IMG/VR virus record: IMGVR_UViG_3300025626_000100
Coordinates: 1 to 28,731 of that record
Reading direction: 5' to 3' (one strand)
Origin: a virus
DNA length: 28,731 nucleotides
The translations under genes were made by a program, and so were the position numbers. Positions 8,315-16,881 of the stretch are shown here, one piece after another; the first letter of the stretch is position 1, and each line of letters starts with the position of its first letter. The notes beneath the pieces were generated by a model. That model was not told the origin of the DNA. It made no database searches and saw only the letters and a list, made by a program, of their open reading frames with translations.

Positions 8315-11300
8315 ATGAATATAAATAACAACTTTATTGGGTCCAGAATGAACAAGAGTCTGGACGAAAGACTTATACCTCAGGGTGATTATATAGACGC
8401 ATTAAACATTAGAATATCTTCCGATGAAGACGGGGAGTCTGGTTCTCTTGAGAATGCGAAAGGTAACGAATTAGTTACCTCTTTGACTTATAACTCATCA
8501 CCACTTGTTGATGCGACGTGTATTGGGGCTTTTGAAGACGGTGAGCAGGAAACTATCTACTGGTTTGTAACTAGCCCTACGGTGGATATGATAGTATCAT
8601 ATAACTTCAACAATTCAACATTAATATACCACATTATCAGTACGGATGTTTTAAACTTTTCTACTGACTTCAGGATTGAATCTATAAACCTTATAGATGA
8701 TTTATTGTTTTTTACAGACAATTTAAACCCTCCAAGAAAGATAAATACTAAGAGGTCTTATCCAAGACCTATAACAGGGCAGGATCAAATAACTGAGGAT
8801 GATATATCTGTTATTGTTAAGCCACCCATTGAAGCCCCTGGGGTTGGGTTAGTAGAAACAGCTTCAACTCAGAATTATATTGAGGATAAGTTCGCTAGGT
8901 TCTCCTATAGGTATAAATATAAAGATGGAGAATATTCTGCTTTGTCTGAATTTTCTGACATTGCTTTTTTACCAGGTGTTTTTGAATTAGATTTCGGGAA
9001 CTACGATATGACTGGAATGAGGAATAGGTTTAACTCTGCTAACGTTTCATTTAACACAGGATCAAAGCATGTAATTGGAATTGATGTTTGTTTTAAGCTA
9101 TCAAACTCTAACGTAGTCCATATAATTGAAAAGTTTGATAAAGCAGAAGAGGGGTGGGGTAACAATGAAGTTAAGAGTGTACAATTTAGTAATCAAAAAA
9201 TATTCACAACACTGCCAGAGTCTGAACTATTAAGACTGTTTGACAATGTGCCAAAGCTAGCCAAGGAACAAACGTTAATGGGTAATAGAATTATGTATGG
9301 AAACTATACTGATGGGTATGATATCGATACTAACATTGATTACAGTTTAAGTCTTGTCTCTGAACTTATAGGTGATTCTGCATTAACAACAACTCATTTT
9401 TATAATGCAGACACTAATGAAACAGGATTTACGGTAGACCTTGATGGTTTAGAGTTAGTTCAAGGATTAAATTTATTTATAGATTTGAATATTCTCCACG
9501 TTAAGTTTGTAGGAGATCCAAATTACCCCATGACACCTGAGAATGACGTACAAGAAAATTGGTCATTTCAGCTCCCAAGAGATTATACTTCCGTTCAGGA
9601 TTTAGTAACTAGTACCGAGTGGAATGAGGCCATAGAATTAACAGACTTATGGACCAACACTGCTGACGGGGACAGCATGACTGACGTGTGGTTTACTGCT
9701 ATAACAGCAGCTAATGGGTGGGATAAGGTAGATGGCACTCGTGGTAGTGGCCCATACTCGGTTAACCAAGAAATAGAGACTACTTACTCAGGCACTGTAA
9801 TTACATTCGATATACCAGGGGTTAGGTATGAATCAGGCCCTGGTGTAACACCTTATGCTAGTGAGTTTTTTGAAAATTCAGTTACAGTGGCAAATGTTTT
9901 TGATGACACTACATCAAAAAGCCTCCATAGCAATAGAGATTATGAGGTAGCTATAGAGTATCTAGATGAGTATGAGAGAGCCTCTACGGCACTTGTTAGT
10001 ACAGCGAACAGTATATACGTGGGATCTGAACTATCTACTTTTCAGAATAAAATAAAGGTAACCCTAAACAGTCTTGCTCCAAGCTGGGCTAGCAGATATA
10101 GGTTTGTTTTAAAACCTAGTAAGGGTGATTACGAGACTATATACTCTAGGTTCTACTATCAAAGTATAAACGATGGTGGTGCTTGGTGGATTAGGCTTGA
10201 AGGAGATAATCAAACAAAGGCAAAGGTTGGGGATACATTAATAGTTAAGGCAGATTCAAGTGGACCTGCCCCAAGATATATTGAGACTAAAGTACTAGAT
10301 CTACAGGCCTTACCTTATAATGATGCGGAGAGAATAGAGGGAAATCATCCGGCTGGGTTATATATGAAGTTAAGGGCTACTAATTTCTCAATCTCTAGTG
10401 ACCCTGAAAATGAAAGAATATCTAGAACAGCTGATACTCGTCGTTCAAATTCAAACGCTGTATTGTGGATGTCTGAACTAGTAGACCCAGATGTCCCTGG
10501 TGTTTACCAACAAATAGCTATACCTGCTGGAGCTAAAGTGTCTTTTAGTTGCAACGCTTATACCTTTGGGACTTACGGGTATGAGTATGTGTTTAACGGA
10601 GAGTTTACAGCTCAAAATGATTATGATAATATAGGTCAATTTATAAATGGTGAGAACATAACTTTTTCGCCACCAACCGTAAATAGTGGTATGGGTAGCC
10701 CTGCTGATGGAGATGAGAACAGGTTCAAGTGGTTCTCTGCCGTGGGTGACTCCAATAATTTATATCAGGGGTCTGTTGTTGCTACACCTATTACACCAGA
10801 ATACAGTGGGCGTGGTAGAAATACTGACGTAACTCCTGTAGAGAGGGAGATGCAGATGAAGTATTACGAGAATCCTGCCGACCCAACACTGAGCTGGTTA
10901 ATGCTAACAAATAATAGTAACGGAAGCGGAGGTAGACCGGCAACGGCTATATTAAGAGTTGAAATTGAAAGACCTGGAGATATACTTGTTTTTGAGACTA
11001 AACCAGAGGAAATAGCTGGGGAGATATACTACCAAAGCAGCAAGAGTTACCCTATACAGTCAATAAAAAATAGTAATATAGGTCTATACGGTGTAACTGT
11101 TTCAGCAGCTGAGACAAATCAACAGACTATAGAGTATACAACACCAGCAACACCAGGGGTTGAAAGTGAAGTAAGGACTACCACGATAACACCAGGTGGG
11201 CCATCTTTTTTATTTGAGGCTGTAGTAGGTAGTGTCAGCTTATTGACAACGCCTTTATCACCTTCAAACATAACCATACAATTACTCAACTCTCCAACAT

Positions 11301-14300
11301 ACACTGGAGATGTGCCTACCCTTGGTCACTACGGAAACGTGTCTAATCAGTCCTCTACAGAGCCAGCAGTTATTGATTTAGAATTGTATAACTGTTTCTC
11401 ATTTGGAAATGGAGTTGAGAGCTTCAAAATAAACGATGGGTTTGCAACACCAGGGTTTCGCATAGGGGCTCGTACTACGGCTGTTTCTTTAGAAGACTAC
11501 AAAGAGGTTAACAGATACTTCGATATAACATATAGTGGTGTATATAACCAACAAACGAACATAAACAAGCTAAATGAGTTCAATTTAGCACTAGGAAATT
11601 ACAAGAGCTTAGAGGCTTCATTTGGACCTATAAACAAGCTACACGGAAGACAAACAGATATATTAGTTCTTCAAGAAGACAAAATATCATATGTTTTAGC
11701 TGGAAAGAATTTATTATCTGATGCTGCTGCAGGAGGGGCTATAACGTCTATTCCTGAGGTTTTAGGTACACAGATAGCTAGAACTGAAGAGATCGGAATA
11801 AGTAATGACACCGCTAGCTTTGCTACGGAATCTGGGGATGTATTCTTTACAGACTCAAAGAGAGGAATGGTATTAAACCTTAAGGGTGGATCATACCAAG
11901 GAGAGTCGTTGAATATTATCTCTACATTAGGTATGAGATCTTGGTTCAGGGATGAATTTTCAACTGGTTTTAATAAAATAAAACTTGGTGGATTTGATCC
12001 ATACATGAATGAGTATGTACTAACTTTTGGTGATTATGAAAGACCACTACCCCCTCTATTAGTAGGGTGTGGCACAGAATTATCTTACCAAGATAGATCC
12101 ACACCTGTGACATTTAATGTACAGTTAAATGATTCAATAGGAGATGTAAATACTGACTATAACTTTACCTCTGGGGCTGGTAATATTACCATTGTTTATA
12201 ACGGTATTGAAATTGTAAATGCAGACGTAACTGGGAGCGGTCAATTATCTTTCAATAAAGACATAATAGGACTAAACGAATGTACTGTTACTGTAACACC
12301 AAGTGAAGAATCTAGCTTTACTATTAACGCAAACTGTATTGCAGATAAGTCGCTTACTATTATTCATATTGTCAAAAATACCGACGAGATGGATGAGAAG
12401 ATTATACACCATGAGTACCAATGGGCTAGCGGAACATATTCTTCTCCAGTATACCAACAAGAGATTACTTTCGATGAAGGTCCGGTATCATATTATCGAT
12501 CCACAACTGGTATAGTATCACAGGGTGAATTCCCTGTTGAGGGATCTACAATAAGGCTAAGATACGCCCCTCAAATTGGTGACACCGCATCATGGGAGGC
12601 AGATAGATTCCAGTATCACTTATCTGATACACTTTATACTGAGTCTGAGATAGACTTATTAAAACCTTTATTAACTACTATTCCTGAGGTACCGTCATCT
12701 AACCCTGTAAATGTTCAGGGTGAATTCACTTATAGTAATCCTACCTCAAAACAATACTTATATTTAGTGTATGACTATGTGTCTCCAGTTATAGAGTGTG
12801 GTGTAGCTGTAAATACTACAGCCGCAGGAACAGGGGCTTATGAGATGAGATCAGATTTAGGAACAGATATAGGGTTCGTAACGGTTGCTTTTGATGGTTA
12901 TAACACACCGACTAGGCTTCAGTTAGTCTATGATGGCAGTATTGTAGCAGATTCACTATTTATTGGCGATGTGTTGCCAGACGCTACTCAAGAGGGACTG
13001 ATAACATCTTTATCAACGCTTGATACGTATAACTATAACGGATCTACTTATGACCTCTCTAATTCAGAATCGGTAACTTATACATCAGCAGATATAGCCG
13101 TATCAGATGGATCTGAACTAAGATCTAGTGGAGACGGTACGGGACAAACAGGTGTTGTTGCAGATTTCCCTTCACCAACGGCAAAAGCCTCAGACGGGAG
13201 TGTAAAGTTAAAGTTCTTAAAATCAACATCACTACCTACAGAAATGACAATAAGAGTCATAACGGCAAATGGTACTAACAACTGGAGCATGAATGGTGTT
13301 ACTTGTCCTTCAAGAGCACAAGTTCCTGATGATCAATTTGAGTGTACAAAGGCACCATTAGTAACGCCAGATGTGGCAGGTTTCTGGAACTTGAATTCAG
13401 ATATTGGCGTGGATACAGGTGCTGTTGTAATAACTATGAGACCTAAAGACGTTACAGATACATTAGGATCGATAGTCGAATATAATGGGGTAACATATAA
13501 CACATTTGTTAGTGATTTTGACGGAACTCATAAGTCAGATACTGATGGCAACTACACATGGGTAGGTGCTACAATTCCTTCAAGCCCACAGGTTAGGGAT
13601 GAGTACACGTTTGATAATGGTTCTTTTGTAGATACAGGGAACGATGTTAGTCAAGTAGTAGCTGCTGGAGATGTTTCAACATCAAACTTCCCGGTTGGAT
13701 CTACTACAAGACCTAATTACACTATAGTAATACCAAAAATTGAAACTAACATAGAGGCTCTAGACTTTAAGGTATTTAGTGACACAGAAACAGATATGAT
13801 AGTTAGATGTCCAAGATTGCTAGATTCAGTTCAAGTAGACGGTCCGTATGAGTTTCCTGACACTGCAATAAACCCACCAGGGGTAGTGTTTAGAGAATTC
13901 TTTACTGTTCACAAGAGTGGTATTGGTACTTCACTACCTGTTTATGTTCCAATTTCAGATGACCCTATATTACATTGCGAGCAATTATTTTTAGACGCAA
14001 ATGGTATACAAACACTGCAGAAGGGGTATTACTATACAAATGATATAGAGACACCTCCTGAGTTTACTAATCAAGACCAATATAAGATTATATATGTAGA
14101 TGATTGGGGAACAGCTTATTACTACACACCAGAGGAAGTAACAACAGAATGCTCTGGAGGTATGGATGTAGCCTTTATTATGGATTATACAGGAAGCATG
14201 TCAGATGAAATAGAAACATTAAAATCTGGTTTTGCAAGCTTAATTAATACTATAGACAGTTCATCTGGAGAAAACAACTATAGACTTTCTATTGTTACAG

Positions 14301-14890
14301 CAGATGAAAGAGATGGTTTCCCATTAGTTCCATCTTATAATTCTTGTACAGAATACACAAGCCTACCTTCCGCACAAAAATTAAATTATGCAGGTAGCAA
14401 TAACCATCAATTATTTATTACTGCTTGGGAAATGTTCCAAGATAATAATGCAACAACTGCTACAACTCAATTAAACTTATTAAATGGTGGCGGAGCATCA
14501 CCATGCGTTCAAATGGGTGATGGAGGTAGTACTGGACCTGAATGTACAGATCAAGCTATAAGTAGAGTGTTGAGTTACGATTTTGTAAACGCATGGAGAT
14601 CTAATGTTGCTAAATATATTATTGTTGGTACAGATGTACCAGCAGGTGGTGATGATGGAATTTTTGACGAAAGTGATTGGATATTTATTCAATCGTTAGC
14701 AGCTACAGCTATAAGTCAAGGAGTTAAGATATTTATCCTAGGACAAGGTGTTGATTATCCTTATACAACTTCATCCGGACAAGGTGTTTATCCTTGGAGA
14801 TATTTAGCTACTCAAACAGGTGGTGATTGGAATAATACCTTTGATACCACAACTATAAATAACCAAATAATAGCAGCTTGTGGCTCATAA
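8315..14890 (+). CDS. Giant tail (muzzle/fibre-like) protein with C-terminal von Willebrand A domain
   Basis: A 2191-aa tail protein. The N-terminus (NKSLDERLIPQGDYIDALNI) is a motif I recall from large tail proteins of marine and crAss-like podoviruses, followed by beta-rich sequence to about residue 1250. The conserved-looking end of this body includes ISYVLAGKNLLSDAAAGG and LGGFDPYMNEYVLTF near residue 1224. From about 1252 the protein has segments headed by Cys (C1252, C1495, C1677), two of which share the pattern of SDLGTDIGFVTV and SDIGVDTGAVVI. From about 1947 to the end is a vWA domain with a complete MIDAS: D1957-Y-T1959-G-S1961, T2078 (CTDQAI) and D2107 (VGTD). Such domains bind proteins through a divalent metal, so this end may contact the host surface. 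The long body would sit under the connector; muzzle-like identity is inference. Confidence 0.8.
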   Translation: MNINNNFIGSRMNKSLDERLIPQGDYIDALNIRISSDEDGESGSLENAKGNELVTSLTYNSSPLVDATCIGAFEDGEQETIYWFVTSPTVDMIVSYNFNNSTLIYHIISTDVLNFSTDFRIESINLIDDLLFFTDNLNPPRKINTKRSYPRPITGQDQITEDDISVIVKPPIEAPGVGLVETASTQNYIEDKFARFSYRYKYKDGEYSALSEFSDIAFLPGVFELDFGNYDMTGMRNRFNSANVSFNTGSKHVIGIDVCFKLSNSNVVHIIEKFDKAEEGWGNNEVKSVQFSNQKIFTTLPESELLRLFDNVPKLAKEQTLMGNRIMYGNYTDGYDIDTNIDYSLSLVSELIGDSALTTTHFYNADTNETGFTVDLDGLELVQGLNLFIDLNILHVKFVGDPNYPMTPENDVQENWSFQLPRDYTSVQDLVTSTEWNEAIELTDLWTNTADGDSMTDVWFTAITAANGWDKVDGTRGSGPYSVNQEIETTYSGTVITFDIPGVRYESGPGVTPYASEFFENSVTVANVFDDTTSKSLHSNRDYEVAIEYLDEYERASTALVSTANSIYVGSELSTFQNKIKVTLNSLAPSWASRYRFVLKPSKGDYETIYSRFYYQSINDGGAWWIRLEGDNQTKAKVGDTLIVKADSSGPAPRYIETKVLDLQALPYNDAERIEGNHPAGLYMKLRATNFSISSDPENERISRTADTRRSNSNAVLWMSELVDPDVPGVYQQIAIPAGAKVSFSCNAYTFGTYGYEYVFNGEFTAQNDYDNIGQFINGENITFSPPTVNSGMGSPADGDENRFKWFSAVGDSNNLYQGSVVATPITPEYSGRGRNTDVTPVEREMQMKYYENPADPTLSWLMLTNNSNGSGGRPATAILRVEIERPGDILVFETKPEEIAGEIYYQSSKSYPIQSIKNSNIGLYGVTVSAAETNQQTIEYTTPATPGVESEVRTTTITPGGPSFLFEAVVGSVSLLTTPLSPSNITIQLLNSPTYTGDVPTLGHYGNVSNQSSTEPAVIDLELYNCFSFGNGVESFKINDGFATPGFRIGARTTAVSLEDYKEVNRYFDITYSGVYNQQTNINKLNEFNLALGNYKSLEASFGPINKLHGRQTDILVLQEDKISYVLAGKNLLSDAAAGGAITSIPEVLGTQIARTEEIGISNDTASFATESGDVFFTDSKRGMVLNLKGGSYQGESLNIISTLGMRSWFRDEFSTGFNKIKLGGFDPYMNEYVLTFGDYERPLPPLLVGCGTELSYQDRSTPVTFNVQLNDSIGDVNTDYNFTSGAGNITIVYNGIEIVNADVTGSGQLSFNKDIIGLNECTVTVTPSEESSFTINANCIADKSLTIIHIVKNTDEMDEKIIHHEYQWASGTYSSPVYQQEITFDEGPVSYYRSTTGIVSQGEFPVEGSTIRLRYAPQIGDTASWEADRFQYHLSDTLYTESEIDLLKPLLTTIPEVPSSNPVNVQGEFTYSNPTSKQYLYLVYDYVSPVIECGVAVNTTAAGTGAYEMRSDLGTDIGFVTVAFDGYNTPTRLQLVYDGSIVADSLFIGDVLPDATQEGLITSLSTLDTYNYNGSTYDLSNSESVTYTSADIAVSDGSELRSSGDGTGQTGVVADFPSPTAKASDGSVKLKFLKSTSLPTEMTIRVITANGTNNWSMNGVTCPSRAQVPDDQFECTKAPLVTPDVAGFWNLNSDIGVDTGAVVITMRPKDVTDTLGSIVEYNGVTYNTFVSDFDGTHKSDTDGNYTWVGATIPSSPQVRDEYTFDNGSFVDTGNDVSQVVAAGDVSTSNFPVGSTTRPNYTIVIPKIETNIEALDFKVFSDTETDMIVRCPRLLDSVQVDGPYEFPDTAINPPGVVFREFFTVHKSGIGTSLPVYVPISDDPILHCEQLFLDANGIQTLQKGYYYTNDIETPPEFTNQDQYKIIYVDDWGTAYYYTPEEVTTECSGGMDVAFIMDYTGSMSDEIETLKSGFASLINTIDSSSGENNYRLSIVTADERDGFPLVPSYNSCTEYTSLPSAQKLNYAGSNNHQLFITAWEMFQDNNATTATTQLNLLNGGGASPCVQMGDGGSTGPECTDQAISRVLSYDFVNAWRSNVAKYIIVGTDVPAGGDDGIFDESDWIFIQSLAATAISQGVKIFILGQGVDYPYTTSSGQGVYPWRYLATQTGGDWNNTFDTTTINNQIIAACGS

Positions 14891-14904
14891 ACAATAAATA
14901 AAAC

Positions 14905-15654
14905 ATGGCATATACATTAACATATAGTGAAAACGCAAAGGGGTGGCCATCGTTCTACTCCTTTATACCTGAAAAAATGATAGGAATGAACAACTCATTC
15001 TATTCATTTAAAGGCGGTAGTTTATACAAGCATAACTCTAACTCTAGACCTAGGAATAATTTTTATGGGGAGCAATATGAATCAACAATTTCAGGAGTTA
15101 TTAACGTTGAGCCAACCATTATAAAGAAGTTTAAGACTATCTCATTAGAAGGTAACGCTGCCTGGGATTGTTCCGTGTATAGCGACCTAGAATCAGGTTA
15201 TATTGATAAGGATTGGTTCTCACTAAAAGAGGGTGAGCAATACGCATACATAAGAAGAAGAGCGGATGACGATACATTTGAGGCTAGATCAGCTCAAGGT
15301 GTTGGATCAGTATCAACCGTAGATTCATCTGTAATTACTAGCGTTGTACTTACCTTTACTTTTGACGTAGGTAGTATGGTATCTATTGGAGACAAGGTGT
15401 ATGGTGTTACTTCTGGAACACCTGAATTTGCAGGTACAATAACAGCTGTTTCAGGGACAACAATAACTATAGATAGCGATCAAACAGGGGCTACTATACC
15501 TGTGCCCGGACAGTTTATAATGTATGTTAAGAACAACATCGCAGAGTCCTATGGGGCTACTGGATACTACCTTGCATATACCCTTACAAACGACTCAACA
15601 AGTTTCGTAGAGCTCTATGGAATAGCATCAAATTTATTCAAGAGTTTTCCTTAA
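14905..15654 (+). CDS. Putative tail structural protein with beta-barrel insert
   Basis: A 249-aa protein starting 15 bases after the giant tail gene with an A-rich leader. The N-terminal 120 residues have aromatic and Gly/Asn-rich beta structure (GWPSFYSFIPEKMIGMNNSF). Residues about 130-200 form a small beta module (VSIGDKVYGVTSG, then ITAVSGTTITID) that resembles a segment of the capsid protein. The end (LYGIASNLFKSFP) lies against the promoter-like site for the next gene. It is probably a virion tail component by position; the exact role is not known. Confidence 0.65.
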   Translation: MAYTLTYSENAKGWPSFYSFIPEKMIGMNNSFYSFKGGSLYKHNSNSRPRNNFYGEQYESTISGVINVEPTIIKKFKTISLEGNAAWDCSVYSDLESGYIDKDWFSLKEGEQYAYIRRRADDDTFEARSAQGVGSVSTVDSSVITSVVLTFTFDVGSMVSIGDKVYGVTSGTPEFAGTITAVSGTTITIDSDQTGATIPVPGQFIMYVKNNIAESYGATGYYLAYTLTNDSTSFVELYGIASNLFKSFP

Positions 15655-15661
15655 TTTTTTG

Positions 15662-15669
15662 TATATTTG
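15662..15669 (+). promoter_or_regulatory. Bacteroidetes-type -7 promoter element (TATATTTG), close to start codon
   Basis: A perfect TAnnTTTG match in the 21-base gap between the tail gene stop and the GNAT start at 15676. Initiation about five to seven bases past the G would place the 5' end at or next to the ATG, so the transcript could be leaderless. No clear -33 TTG is seen upstream. Confidence 0.55.
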
Positions 15670-15675
15670 CAACTA

Positions 15676-16080
15676 ATGGAAGTTAGAAACTTAATACATT
15701 CAGATTACGATGAAATACTCGTTAAGTGGTGGAAAGACTGGCGATGGGTAGCCCCATCTAGAGATTTTCTTCCAGATAATGGTAATGGAGGCCTTATAGT
15801 TTATGATGGTGATGTCCCAGTTTGCGCTGGATATATGTATGTAACAAACTCAAAAACAGGGCTTTGCGAGTTTATAGTATCAAATTTTCATTACAAGGAC
15901 AAGGAAAAAAGAAAGGAAGCGATTAGTTTATTGATTCACACAATAGACAAAGTCCTTAAAAATGTTGGGTGTAAGTACTCATACTCAGTACTTAAAAATA
16001 AATCACTAATCAACATATATAAAGAAGTTGGATACCAGGAAGGGTCAAAGAATTGCACAGAAATGGTTAAAATATTATAG
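15676..16080 (+). CDS. GNAT-like N-acetyltransferase family protein
   Basis: A 134-aa protein with the layout of a small GNAT acyltransferase: N-terminal beta-strand/helix (MEVRNLIHSDYDEILVKWW), central strands (GGLIVYDGDVPVCAGYMYV), a helix following the presumed acetyl-CoA-binding turn, and a C-terminal LINIYKEVGYQEG similar to the GNAT motif-B region. The canonical R/Q-x-x-G-x-G/A pyrophosphate-binding loop is not recognisable; the place holds KDKEKRKEAISLLIH, so activity may be altered or the protein may be structural. ATG at 15676 is chosen over a TTG at 15667 because the upstream bases form the promoter-like element. GNAT-like proteins in late gene clusters are common in marine phages; the substrate is unknown. 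Confidence 0.65.
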   Translation: MEVRNLIHSDYDEILVKWWKDWRWVAPSRDFLPDNGNGGLIVYDGDVPVCAGYMYVTNSKTGLCEFIVSNFHYKDKEKRKEAISLLIHTIDKVLKNVGCKYSYSVLKNKSLINIYKEVGYQEGSKNCTEMVKIL

Positions 16081-16083
16081 ATT

Positions 16084-16878
16084 ATGGCAGCAGTAACATC
16101 GGCAGTAATAGCTGTAGCAGGCGCAGGAATGAATATAGCAGGTGGAATCGCCTCAAAAAAAGCAGCTAGAAAAGCGGCAATGGCAGCGCAAAACGCACTA
16201 AGTAAAGCTAAGAAACAGTTATCTATTACTAGATCAGAGGAACTACAAGTGCCTCTAGAATCTTACGAATTACAGCAACAAGCTTTAGTTGCTGGTCAAC
16301 AGCAAGCTATTGAAGGATTGAGAGAGAGCGGACAGAGAGCTGTTCAGGGTGGTCTACCAGCGTTACAAGCGCAGGTACAGGCTGGTGCAGAAGATATAAG
16401 ACAGGATCAGGCACAGGCCATATATGACAGAGAGAAAATGATTGTTGACGAGAAGAAAACGGCTGATCAACAACTCGCTAGTCTAGAGCTACAAACAGCA
16501 CAGGGAGCTCAGATGGCAGCAGCACAGGCTGAAGAAAGATCTGGTCAGCAGATCGCAGCAGGCGTACAAGGTCTAGCCTCGGCAGGGCAATCATTATATG
16601 CACAGTCAGACCTATACTCATCTAGACAAGGGGAATTAGCTGGTGCTCAAAGTGTGTTAGATTCAGGAGCTGATCTTGGAGGAGCAACAAACGCTAGACA
16701 GGCATTAAGATATATGAAAAACCAAGGTATTTCAGGGGCTAATATAGCAGGAATGGGAGTAGGTACAAGGAGTTACGATGACCTGAAGCCGTTACAGGGA
16801 CTAGAACTACAAACATCTGGTATACAAGGAATGGGGATTCAGCCTATAAACTTTTCTGGATTAACGATTAGAAAATAA
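16084..16878 (+). CDS. Putative internal virion / ejection protein, Ala-Gln rich
   Basis: A 264-aa protein with an N-terminal hydrophobic Ala/Gly segment (about residues 4-24, VTSAVIAVAGAGMNIAGG) followed by a Lys/Ala-rich helix (residues 24-50) and a long Gln/Ala-rich helical region to about residue 170. The C-terminal part is Gly-rich. This resembles the small internal core protein of T7-like podoviruses (gp14-like), which is ejected and inserts into the host envelope. Its neighbours are a 521-aa helical protein and a 2726-aa internal-type protein, the same set of three as in podovirus ejection cores. Assignment is by composition and order, not homology. Confidence 0.6.
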   Translation: MAAVTSAVIAVAGAGMNIAGGIASKKAARKAAMAAQNALSKAKKQLSITRSEELQVPLESYELQQQALVAGQQQAIEGLRESGQRAVQGGLPALQAQVQAGAEDIRQDQAQAIYDREKMIVDEKKTADQQLASLELQTAQGAQMAAAQAEERSGQQIAAGVQGLASAGQSLYAQSDLYSSRQGELAGAQSVLDSGADLGGATNARQALRYMKNQGISGANIAGMGVGTRSYDDLKPLQGLELQTSGIQGMGIQPINFSGLTIRK

Positions 16879-16881
16879 AAC

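Noticed and set aside
11671-12006. Open frames on the - strand inside the giant tail gene (this and several others)
   Set aside because: They are antisense to a continuous 2191-codon frame, have no leader or neighbours, and show low-complexity shadow composition.
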